Shown here: positions 1-6,884 of the stretch, piece by piece | How the letters are laid out: every line of letters begins with the position of its first letter | How positions within the stretch are numbered: position 1 is the stretch's first letter | Source of the DNA: Bacteroidota bacterium | GTDB taxonomy: Bacteria > Bacteroidota > Bacteroidia > Chitinophagales > Chitinophagaceae | Length of the DNA stretch: 9,738 nucleotides | Direction: 5' to 3' | Assembly (NCBI GenBank): GCA_023386855.1 | Contig: JAEWIW010000021.1 | Location: 1 to 9,738, forward strand | Notes under the pieces: generated by a model | Database searches by the model: none | Told to the model about the DNA's origin: nothing | What the model saw: only the letters and a program-made list of their open reading frames with translations | Position numbers and translations under genes: made by a program

Positions 1-1218
1 ACTGGGAAGGTAGTCGCGGTAAATGGATGTTACGATGATCACAAAGCGCTCGAACCACATACCGATATTCACGATGATCGACATGAAGAAGGTAACCACG
101 ATATTCCTTCTCATTTTCCTCGACCAGAAGATCTGTGGCGACAATACGTTACATCCCATCATCAGCCAGTAGCTCCATCCATATGGACTGAACAGGTTAA
201 CCCTGTTTTCCATAAAGGCCCAGTTCTCATAAGGATTAACACTATACCAGGCTACGAACAGCTCGGTCAGGTAAGCGATACCCACGATTGAACCGGTAAG
301 CACAATTACTTTGTTCATTACCTCGATATGCTCAATCGTAATATAATCTTCGAGTCCTAATACTTTTCTTGTTACCAGCAGCAGGGTTTGTACCATCGCG
401 AATCCCGAGAAGATCGCACCCGCAACGAAGTAAGGCGGGAAGATCGTGGTATGCCATCCAGGGATCACTGAAGTGGCGAAGTCAAATGATACGATAGTGT
501 GTACAGAAAGTACCAGTGGTGTACTCAAACCAGCCAGCACCAGTGAAAGACTTTCATGACGCTGCCAGTGCTTGGTAGAACCGGTCCATCCGAAAGAAAC
601 GATACCATAAAATCTTTTTCCCCATTTCAGTTTTGCCCTGTCACGAACGGTGGCAAGGTCAGGAAGCAATCCTGAATACCAGAACAGGAGGGAAACGGTA
701 AAGTAAGTCGATATCGCAAATACGTCCCACAACAATGGTGAGTTGAAGTTCACCCAAAGTGGTCCTCTTGTATTGGGATAAGGAAATACGAAGAAAGCCA
801 TCCAAACGCGACCCATGTGCCAGATAGGGAACTGCCCAGCACACATTACCGCAAAGATGGTCATCGCTTCTGCGGCCCTGTTCACTCCTGTTCTCCATCC
901 CTGGCGGAAAAGAAGAAGGATCGCAGAGATCAGCGTACCTGCGTGACCAATACCCACCCACCATACGAAGTTGGTGATATCCCAACCCCATCCGATGGTT
1001 TTGTTAAGGTTCCACTGGCCGATACCATAAACCACATCACGATAAACGGAATAAACACCGAAGATCAGAAGGCATACCGAGATGATAAACCCGATCCACC
1101 ACAGCTTACTGGGCGGTGCTTCAATAGGCCTTACGATATCTTCCGTAACCTGGTGATAATCCTTGTTTCCATCAACCAACGGAAGCCTGACCTGGGATTC
1201 GTACTTTAATAATGCCAT
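1..1218 (-). CDS. actC: Alternative complex III subunit ActC, NrfD/PsrC-like quinol-binding membrane protein (partial, 3' end outside window)
   Basis: I translated the minus strand from the ATG at 1216-1218 and found 406 codons open to the window edge with no stop, so the C-terminus is missing; family members are usually some tens of residues longer. The protein is a polytopic inner-membrane subunit with about eight or nine hydrophobic helices visible, at roughly residues 39-58, 84-104, 116-145, 165-185, 225-247, 260-283, 303-326, 346-365 and 372-394. Family-typical segments are GHAGTLISAILLLFRQGWR (91-109), FPIWHMGRVW (130-139), and VSFDFATSVIPGWHTTIFPP (243-262) followed by YFVAGAIFSGFAMV. 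NrfD/PsrC-type subunits bind quinol in the membrane and pass electrons to an iron-sulfur partner, here ActB encoded just upstream. The start lies 11 nt after the actB stop, so the two are almost certainly cotranscribed. There is no strong ribosome binding site. A related polysulfide or nitrite reductase membrane subunit is excluded mainly by the actA-actB context. Confidence 0.93.
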   Translation of the reverse strand, partial: MALLKYESQVRLPLVDGNKDYHQVTEDIVRPIEAPPSKLWWIGFIISVCLLIFGVYSVYRDVVYGIGQWNLNKTIGWGWDITNFVWWVGIGHAGTLISAILLLFRQGWRTGVNRAAEAMTIFAVMCAGQFPIWHMGRVWMAFFVFPYPNTRGPLWVNFNSPLLWDVFAISTYFTVSLLFWYSGLLPDLATVRDRAKLKWGKRFYGIVSFGWTGSTKHWQRHESLSLVLAGLSTPLVLSVHTIVSFDFATSVIPGWHTTIFPPYFVAGAIFSGFAMVQTLLLVTRKVLGLEDYITIEHIEVMNKVIVLTGSIVGIAYLTELFVAWYSVNPYENWAFMENRVNLFSPYGWSYWLMMGCNVLSPQIFWSRKMRRNIVVTFFMSIIVNIGMWFERFVIIVTSIYRDYLPS

Positions 1219-1229
1219 ATCAATCTTAA

Positions 1230-4200
1230 TTATCTTGTGTGTTGCGTTTCAACTTTTTTATCTGGTGTCATTGCACCTTCTTCTTCATGCGCTGCTGTCA
1301 ATACCTCTGTATTTCTAACCTTTGCCAGGTAATTCACATTCGGTAAAGTATGTAACTGTTCCAGTACATAGAACAACCTGCTCTTGTTGTCAAAGCGATG
1401 TTTAGAGATCGTTGTTTCTGAATTGTTCACATTCCCGAATACGATCGCATTGGCAGGACAAGCCTGTGCACATGCGGTAGAAACATCATTATCCTGTAAA
1501 GGCCTGTTTTCTTTTTTAGCCTGGAGTTTACCAGCCTGGAGACGCTGAACGCAGAATGAACATTTTTCGATCACACCACGGCTTCTCACGGTTACATCCG
1601 GGTTAAGTACCATCCTGCTCAGGTCATCATTCATCATGTGAACTGCAGGATCCAGTTTACCAACTCCGGATTTCAACTGGTTATCCTTGAAGCTGTCGGC
1701 ACCGGTATAATCAGCCCAGTTAAAGCGACGAACTTTATAAGGACAGTTATTCGCACAATACCTTGTTCCGATACAACGGTTATAGATCATCTGGTTGAGA
1801 CCTTCACTATTGTGGTTTGTAGCAGCTACAGGGCAAACGTTTTCGCAAGGTGCATTGTCGCAATGCTGACAAAGCATCGGCTGGAATACGGTCTGAACAC
1901 TTTCAGGATCGTTAGGGTCGCCACTGAAATAACGGTCGATCCTTAACCAGTGCATATCGTGGTAACGGGCAACTTCAGATTTTCCTACCACAGGGATATT
2001 GTTCTCTGCGATACACGCTACAACGCAGGCTCCGCAACCGAAGCAGGCATTGAGGTCGATCGACATACCCCAGTGTGCACCTGGTTTATCATAAACGGGG
2101 TAAAGCGTACCGTCTGATTCGAATTTTTCCAGTCCACCCCATGGCTCAAGTTCTTTGGCCCTTTCATCCAAAACGGTATTGGGATTGGCTTTGAACTGGT
2201 CGAGGGTAAGTTCTTTTACCACTTCGTGACGTCCTTCGTAAGAGTAATGCACCTGGGTTTGAGCCAGTACATACTTTTCGGAGGTTTTGGTTACGGCAAC
2301 ATCAGGAGCAGAATATTCGATGGTTTTTCCATTGAAAGTGGCAAGACCAAATGCGTTCTTACCAGCTCCTGCTGCAGCACGGCCAATGTTTTGGGCAGTA
2401 TCTTCTTCTTTCCCGCTTGCCGCGCTTCTTCCATATCCAAGTGCAACGGCAATGGTGTTTTCATTCATACCAGGGATGATGATCGCGGGTAAGGCGATCT
2501 CCCTGTTTCCAACTTTAATATTAAGTACAGTCTTTTTGGGATCTACTTCGTATTTGTCCATCTGGCGGGGCTTGCTGATATCGATATCGAGCAATTCCTT
2601 TCCAAGCTGAACGGGTAACATGATGAAGTTATCCCAGCTTGCACGTGTAATGGGGTCAGGTAGTTCCAGCAACCAGGGGTTATTACCCTGCCTGCCATCG
2701 CCCATGGCCACATTCTGGTAAAGTGCCAGTTCGATCTTCCCACCCTTCTTCATGGAAGCAAGTGCGGAAGATGCAGCAGCAACAGCTGACCCGTTGAAAC
2801 CGGCAGTTCCGGGAGCGGCATCAGTTGCCGGCTCGATCACACCGTCCTGCAGCGCTTTATTGAAGTTGTCTGCAGATCCGAGTTTGCCGGTCCAGTAGTT
2901 CCGGAAGAAGGTTTCGTATGTATCAGTACTTCCCGACCATTTCAGCAGGGACTCCTGGTATTGTCTTGTTTTGAATAGTGGCGCAATGGTGGGCTGGATA
3001 AGACTTACATAACCAGCTTTAGGTTCTGCGTCACCCCAGCTTTCGAGGTAGTGATGAGAAGGGATGATGAATTTGCATAGCTCAGAAGTTTCATCTTTCC
3101 TGTCGTTGAATGAAATGCTTACACGTAATTTCTTAAGCGCGTTGGCAAACTTTGCAGCATCGATATAATTGTAAGCAGGGTTGGCATCGTAAACGATCAG
3201 TGCGCCTACCCTTCCACCTTCCATATCAGCCACGAGTGTAGCAAAATCAGTATCTACACCCTGCTTTGTATTGTTTACTCCTGTCCAGTCGATCGTTTTT
3301 CCATTGGCACCGATGGCTTCATTGATCGCGTTAACGATGATCTGTACATCGGGGTTATTGCTTCCGCTTACTACCAGGGATGCTCCATTATTGGCTTTCA
3401 GGTCAGCAGCAGCTTTCTCGATACCTTTCTTCACTTTATCAGGAACACCGCTTACAGGCTGGCCATTCACTGCATTCAGCAGGGCTAGGGCTACAGCACC
3501 GGTTTCTGAAGGACGATGGGTGTAACGATAATCCGCATTGGAACCAGTCATGCTGATAAAGCTTTCAAACTGGTAATGCTTGCTCATTTCCATATTGGAA
3601 GGAGTTACCCTCCTGGTTTTGGCAAAAGCTCTTTGGAATTCTATGGGGCTCAGCCAGGTTCCAAGAAAATCAGCGCCAAGGCTGACAACTACTTTAACGT
3701 TGTCGAAGCGGTAACCCGGGATAGCCCTTTTGCCATAAGAGGCTTCATTGGCCTGCAGTATGCCGCTGTATGAAACACCATCGTATTGAACGTGGCGGCT
3801 GCCGGGATATTTAGCAAGAAAATTCTGGATAACCTGTAATGAAGTGGGAGAAGTGATGGTGCTGGTCAGCAATACAACGGGCAAACCTCCAAGACCGGCC
3901 AGTGCATTCTGCACCAGTTTATCGGCGTCTTCCAGGCTGATCGCGTTTCCATTGGCGACAGGAAAGCGAAGGCGGGCTGTATCATAAAGATCCAGAACAG
4001 AAGCCTGGACCCTTGCGCTCGTACCCCCGGTCGTAAAGCGGGAAAGGGTATTACCTTCTACTTTAATGGGGCGGCCATCTCTTATTTTAGCGACAACGGG
4101 GATGGATTCTCCACCGCTGACGAATGTGGTAGCATAGTAATCCGCGACCCCGGGGTTTACATCCTCCGGCCTGTTCAGGAAGGGAATGGATTTTCTAACC

Positions 4201-4409
4201 GGCATTTCGCAACTGGCTGCCACGGCTGCGGCAGCAGTACTGAAGCCAAGATATTTTAAGAAATCCCTGCGGGATGCGGTTGACTGAGTTTCTTTTTTAT
4301 CTGCCGACTCGAAAGGCAGTTCTTCCTGGAATTCGTTTTCAGCGAGTTTCTTGATCTCTTTACTTGCGTTGAGTTCTGAAAAATTCTGCCAGTACTTTTT
4401 TGTAGCCAT
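1230..4409 (-). CDS. actB: Alternative complex III subunit ActB, fused molybdopterin-oxidoreductase-like and [Fe-S] subunit with extended Tat signal
   Basis: This 1059-residue periplasm-facing electron-transfer subunit of alternative complex III carries electrons from the ActC quinol site towards the ActA haems. The N-terminus has the extended Tat region typical of this family: an YWQNFSEL-type leader, then SRRDFLKYLG at 46-55, an alanine-rich stretch, and Cys67 in an AASC context that could be a lipobox. Residues about 85-760 resemble a molybdopterin oxidoreductase but lack an N-terminal iron-sulfur cysteine motif; ActB proteins are known to have lost the cofactor. The C-terminal ferredoxin part has 15 cysteines: 789/792/795/799, 847/850/855/859, 879/885/889, 950/953 and 980/984. 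That count fits three [4Fe-4S] clusters plus one [3Fe-4S], the CIGTRYC motif having Thr882 where a fourth cysteine would be. The gene lies 75 nt after actA and 11 nt before actC in one operon. The ATG start is preceded by an A-rich stretch without a Shine-Dalgarno. A catalytic formate or nitrate reductase is unlikely. Confidence 0.95.
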   Translation of the reverse strand: MATKKYWQNFSELNASKEIKKLAENEFQEELPFESADKKETQSTASRRDFLKYLGFSTAAAAVAASCEMPVRKSIPFLNRPEDVNPGVADYYATTFVSGGESIPVVAKIRDGRPIKVEGNTLSRFTTGGTSARVQASVLDLYDTARLRFPVANGNAISLEDADKLVQNALAGLGGLPVVLLTSTITSPTSLQVIQNFLAKYPGSRHVQYDGVSYSGILQANEASYGKRAIPGYRFDNVKVVVSLGADFLGTWLSPIEFQRAFAKTRRVTPSNMEMSKHYQFESFISMTGSNADYRYTHRPSETGAVALALLNAVNGQPVSGVPDKVKKGIEKAAADLKANNGASLVVSGSNNPDVQIIVNAINEAIGANGKTIDWTGVNNTKQGVDTDFATLVADMEGGRVGALIVYDANPAYNYIDAAKFANALKKLRVSISFNDRKDETSELCKFIIPSHHYLESWGDAEPKAGYVSLIQPTIAPLFKTRQYQESLLKWSGSTDTYETFFRNYWTGKLGSADNFNKALQDGVIEPATDAAPGTAGFNGSAVAAASSALASMKKGGKIELALYQNVAMGDGRQGNNPWLLELPDPITRASWDNFIMLPVQLGKELLDIDISKPRQMDKYEVDPKKTVLNIKVGNREIALPAIIIPGMNENTIAVALGYGRSAASGKEEDTAQNIGRAAAGAGKNAFGLATFNGKTIEYSAPDVAVTKTSEKYVLAQTQVHYSYEGRHEVVKELTLDQFKANPNTVLDERAKELEPWGGLEKFESDGTLYPVYDKPGAHWGMSIDLNACFGCGACVVACIAENNIPVVGKSEVARYHDMHWLRIDRYFSGDPNDPESVQTVFQPMLCQHCDNAPCENVCPVAATNHNSEGLNQMIYNRCIGTRYCANNCPYKVRRFNWADYTGADSFKDNQLKSGVGKLDPAVHMMNDDLSRMVLNPDVTVRSRGVIEKCSFCVQRLQAGKLQAKKENRPLQDNDVSTACAQACPANAIVFGNVNNSETTISKHRFDNKSRLFYVLEQLHTLPNVNYLAKVRNTEVLTAAHEEEGAMTPDKKVETQHTR

Positions 4410-4484
4410 AATTTATTTCGTTGTCAAGAGCCGGGGTTATTGGCCGACTTATGATGAATGGAATTCGAATTTGTAATGTTCAAA

Positions 4485-5747
4485 TTAATAGTGACATTTC
4501 TGACATTCTACACCACCGATATCGCTAACGGTAACACTGTCTCTTTTCCCGGCCTTGATCTCGTTATGATATTTCTGGTAGATGCTATAGAACCTGTTAC
4601 CCTTATTGGTAGCTGAATCATAAAAATCCACCTTGGTGGTACGGTGACAGTTCACGCACCAGCCCATGCTCAGGTCGGCAAATTGTTTTACTTCGTCCAT
4701 GTTGGTGATCTCACCATGACAGGTCTGGCACTGCACTTTACCGGCAACGGTATGCTGTGAGTGGTTGAAGTAAACATGGTCGGGCAGTGAATGAAGCTTC
4801 ACCCATTCGATGGGCTTTCCTTTACCATTATAGGTGCGGCTTGAAGGATCCCATCCTGCATATTCATAAAGGAGGTTGATCTGCGCAGTACCGTCTACCT
4901 TGGTTCCATCTTCTCTATACAACTGCTCACCACCATATTCACTAACGGTCATGTGACAGTTCATACAAACATTAACTGATGGAATGTTTGCCTGCTTTCC
5001 TTCAAATGCGCTACCATGGCAATAAAGACAGTTAATCTGGTTTTTTCCGGCGTGAACTTTATGGGAAAAATATATTGGTTGCTCTGGCTGGTAATCAGGT
5101 GTTCTGCCTAAACCAATTGCGCCTTTCACTACATAGTAACCACCCACCACGAAAAGGATCAGGGTGATCAGGGTGATATAGGTTTTATTACGATAGAAAG
5201 GAATGGGCTCATAAGAAGGATTTCCTTCCTTGTCGTCCGACAGTTTCTTAAGGTTGCTGTTCACCTGCAGCATCACCAGGGCGATCACTGCCAGGATCAG
5301 GGTAAGGATACCGTAAAGGATGGAGTTGTCGTAGTCATCATACACTACTTTTCCCGCTTCACCGGCAGCGGCGCCACCAGCACCGGGTGCAGCAGTTGCT
5401 TTGGCTGCAGCCTGGTCAACGTAGTCAACGATGGCATCGATATCCTTTTCAGAAAGCTGGGGAAAGCCGGTCATTACCACTCCGCCATACTGCTGCTTCA
5501 ATCCCTGGGTATAGGGATCAGTCTGCATGTATTTGGAAGGGTTATGGATCCACTTGTACAACTCTTTCCTGTCGGACCAGGGACCTCTTGTTTCCAGCCC
5601 GGCAAGCGCAGGACCAGTCAGGTTCTTGCTTACGGCATGGCAGGCAGCACAGTTCTGCTGGAACAGTGCCTGTCCGTTCTGGGCAAACAGTTTGGAACCC
5701 GACGTTAATAGTGAAAAAAGAAACAGGGAAAAAATGATTATCCTCAT
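4485..5747 (-). CDS. actA: Alternative complex III subunit ActA, membrane-anchored c-type cytochrome with six haem-binding motifs (monohaem domain fused to pentahaem domain)
   Basis: This is the multihaem cytochrome c subunit that passes electrons out of alternative complex III. I start it at the ATG at 5745-5747, giving 420 residues beginning MRIIIFSLFLFSLLTSG, a clean Sec signal peptide ending near FAQ. An in-frame ATG at 5766-5768 would add seven polar residues and remains possible. A monohaem class I domain follows, with CAACH at 33-37 and a probable Met axial ligand in GGVVMTGFPQLSEKDI (Met92). Next come an Ala/Gly-rich linker and two membrane helices at about 142-161 and 189-208. The second half holds five CXXCH sites: CLYCH (240), CMNCH (261), CQTCH (340), CVNCH (364) and CQKCH (415, one residue from the end). 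The five-haem part is the ActA core known from the complex. The monohaem domain resembles what ActE supplies elsewhere, so it is either extra or a replacement. The gene heads the operon, divergent from purN. Confidence 0.93.
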   Translation of the reverse strand: MRIIIFSLFLFSLLTSGSKLFAQNGQALFQQNCAACHAVSKNLTGPALAGLETRGPWSDRKELYKWIHNPSKYMQTDPYTQGLKQQYGGVVMTGFPQLSEKDIDAIVDYVDQAAAKATAAPGAGGAAAGEAGKVVYDDYDNSILYGILTLILAVIALVMLQVNSNLKKLSDDKEGNPSYEPIPFYRNKTYITLITLILFVVGGYYVVKGAIGLGRTPDYQPEQPIYFSHKVHAGKNQINCLYCHGSAFEGKQANIPSVNVCMNCHMTVSEYGGEQLYREDGTKVDGTAQINLLYEYAGWDPSSRTYNGKGKPIEWVKLHSLPDHVYFNHSQHTVAGKVQCQTCHGEITNMDEVKQFADLSMGWCVNCHRTTKVDFYDSATNKGNRFYSIYQKYHNEIKAGKRDSVTVSDIGGVECQKCHY

Positions 5748-5818
5748 GCTCGATCTATGACCAATCATATTAATATGAATATGATGAAATTATGTGGAAA
5801 AATTTCCTGAATTGGCTG

Positions 5819-5851
5819 CAAAAATAAGCCACGTTTTTAACAAAATACCAA
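5819..5851 (-). promoter_or_regulatory. Putative Bacteroidota-type promoter for the act operon
   Basis: On the minus strand, TATTTTTG at 5819-5826 matches the TAnnTTTG -7 box of the Bacteroidota primary sigma factor exactly. A TTG at 5849-5851 lies 22 nt upstream and could serve as the -33 element. The predicted transcript would start near 5813-5816, leaving an AT-rich leader of about 50-70 nt before actA. The match is by eye and short, so chance agreement in this AT-rich stretch is possible. Confidence 0.45.
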
Positions 5852-6030
5852 CATGGTCAAAATTTTTTTAACCCACTACCAGTCTGCATTACAGCTGTTT
5901 TGACCGCTAACAAATGGCACTGGAATTTAATATGTCATGGTTTTGTCACTACTCAAAAACCCCCTGGTAAATGAGGAATTCCATCAATTCTTTTCATGAG
6001 AATAATCATGTAGATAAAATAGGATTGCCC

Positions 6031-6038
6031 TAGCTTTG
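6031..6038 (+). promoter_or_regulatory. Putative -7 promoter box TAGCTTTG directly upstream of purN
   Basis: TAGCTTTG matches the Bacteroidota TAnnTTTG -7 box exactly and sits only four bases before the purN ATG at 6043. If it is used, transcription would begin at or next to the start codon and purN mRNA would be leaderless or nearly so. I see no TTTG or TTG at the right distance (around 6005-6015) for a -33 element, which weakens the call. The rest of 5769-6030 shows no other clear signal for purN. Confidence 0.35.
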
Positions 6039-6042
6039 AAGC

Positions 6043-6642
6043 ATGCAAACCCTCGCCATCCTGGCTTCCGGTACCGGCTCCAATGCCAGGAAAATCATTG
6101 AATATTTTAAGGGTCATGAACGCGTCCGGGTTGGACTGGTCGTTTCGAACAAGCCGAATGCCGGGGTGCTTGAGATTGCCAGGGCCCACCAGGTTCCCAC
6201 GCTTGTGCTGGAAAAAGAAAAATTTTTCAGGGGTAATGGTTACGTGGATGAATTCCGGTCGATGGGTATTGATTTCATTATCCTGGCTGGTTTTTTATGG
6301 AAAGTACCGTTATCGCTGGTGGAAGCCTACCGGGGAAAAATGCTGAATATCCATCCTGCCCTGCTTCCAAAATATGGTGGAAAAGGCATGTATGGCAATT
6401 TTGTCCACGAGGCGGTAATTGAGGCCGGCGAGGTAGAAAGTGGAATCACGATTCATTTTGTGGACGAGGTTTTTGATCATGGAGAAATTGTATTCCAGGA
6501 CAGTTGCCAGGTGGAAAGCACTGATACCCCGGCATCGCTGGCCCAGAAGATCCATATGCTGGAACATGAACATTATCCAAGGGTGATTGAGGAAACCCTT
6601 ATGAGGACCGGGGACCGGGGGCCGGGGGCCGGGATAGTGTGA
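6043..6642 (+). CDS. purN: Phosphoribosylglycinamide formyltransferase (GAR transformylase, folate-dependent)
   Basis: PurN transfers the formyl group from 10-formyltetrahydrofolate to glycinamide ribonucleotide, the third step of de novo purine synthesis, in the cytoplasm. The 199-residue protein begins MQTLAILASGTGSN, which aligns with the family N-terminus and its phosphate-binding loop, so the start is secure. The catalytic triad is visible: Asn102 and His104 in LNIHPALLPKYGGKGMYG, and Asp145 in VFDHGEIVFQ, with GITIHFVDE just before it. Length is near the family norm of about 190-210. It is transcribed divergently from the act operon and has no purine-gene neighbour in view. The last twelve or so codons (from 6605) lie in a GC-rich heptamer repeat and encode RTGDRGPGAGIV, a Gly/Arg/Pro tail that looks acquired from the repeat rather than conserved. 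A methionyl-tRNA formyltransferase is excluded by the short length and the absence of a C-terminal domain. Confidence 0.93.
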   Translation: MQTLAILASGTGSNARKIIEYFKGHERVRVGLVVSNKPNAGVLEIARAHQVPTLVLEKEKFFRGNGYVDEFRSMGIDFIILAGFLWKVPLSLVEAYRGKMLNIHPALLPKYGGKGMYGNFVHEAVIEAGEVESGITIHFVDEVFDHGEIVFQDSCQVESTDTPASLAQKIHMLEHEHYPRVIEETLMRTGDRGPGAGIV

Positions 6643-6705
6643 TTAGTGTGCTGCTGTGATTATTGTGATTAGTGTACTAGTGATTTCCAGTCCAGTCCAC
6701 GGTCC
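6634..6705 (+). repeat. Dispersed repeat copy 1: degenerate ATTAGTGTG tandem repeats ending in a CCAGTCCACGGTCC block
   Basis: The stretch contains TGTGATTAGTGTG at 6638-6650 and TGTGATTAGTGT at 6664-6675, with decayed units between and after them at 8-9 base spacing. It then runs through AGTGATTT (6679-6686) to CCAGTCCACGGTCC (6692-6705). The same order of blocks recurs at 9243-9292, in the same orientation. The first unit supplies the purN stop codon (TGA, 6640-6642). Confidence 0.75.
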
Positions 6706-6725
6706 TATCATGCATAATTGTCCCA

Positions 6726-6760
6726 GGCCGTACCACGGACCTGCGGTCCTTGGGACGGCC
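6726..6760. repeat. 35-nt near-perfect hairpin (14 base pairs, TGC loop)
   Basis: GGCCGT at 6726-6731 pairs with ACGGCC at 6755-6760, CCA with TGG, and GGACC (6737-6741) with GGTCC (6745-6749) around a three-base TGC loop. Only two opposed mismatches, A-G and C-T, interrupt it. Being nearly palindromic, it could form in DNA or in RNA from either strand. No T-rich run follows, so it is not a classical intrinsic terminator. Confidence 0.7.
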
Positions 6761-6884
6761 GATCAGGCACCCGGTCCCCGGTCCTTAAAAAAGGTTTAAT
6801 ATTATCATACTCACCTTTATTATAGATTCCTTGTCTTAATATCGCTTTCAATAAAACCGATTACGGATCCAACCTCAATTTCTT

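Larger units (their letters stand above)
6605..6784. repeat. 180-bp GC-rich foldback (MITE-like) element with perfect 15-bp terminal inverted repeats
   Basis: The left end at 6605-6619 reads GGACCGGGGACCGGG, and 6770-6784 is its exact reverse complement. The left arm consists of four tandem heptamers, GGACCGG twice and GGGCCGG twice (6605-6632), lying inside the end of purN. The right arm is CCGGTCC twice (6771-6784). Between them lie degenerate ATTAGTGTG-type repeats (about 6634-6686), a CCAGT pair leading into CCACGGTCC (6687-6705), and a strong hairpin (6726-6760). There is no transposase and no clear target-site duplication at the flanks, so the word MITE describes the shape only. It occupies most of the purN-to-6885 gap. 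The remaining 100 bases to 6884 show only a weak CCTT-AAAA-AAGG hairpin (6783-6794) and no promoter that I can recognise. Confidence 0.65.

Noticed and set aside
817..1209. Open frame of 130 codons on the plus strand (and another at 659-991 on the minus strand)
   Set aside because: Both overlap the open actC frame on the minus strand, which has strong family motifs and membrane segments. These frames give disordered, motif-free proteins.
1230..4409. Catalytic molybdoenzyme (formate, nitrate or polysulfide reductase)
   Set aside because: The N-terminal cluster cysteines are absent, and the fusion with a four-cluster domain beside actA and actC is diagnostic of ActB, which lacks the cofactor.
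6043..6642. Methionyl-tRNA formyltransferase or another formyltransferase
   Set aside because: The length, the N-terminal SGTGSN loop and the LNIHPALLPKYGGKGMYG motif fit PurN, and there is no C-terminal tRNA-binding domain.
6634..6705. Possible CRISPR array or phage attachment site in the tandem repeats
   Set aside because: The units are 8-9 bases and contiguous, without spacers of even length, and there are no cas, integrase or tRNA genes nearby.
6783..6794. Intrinsic terminator CCTT-AAAA-AAGG followed by TTTAATATT
   Set aside because: The stem is only four base pairs and the T-run is broken. It is too weak to call, though it may contribute to ending purN transcripts.
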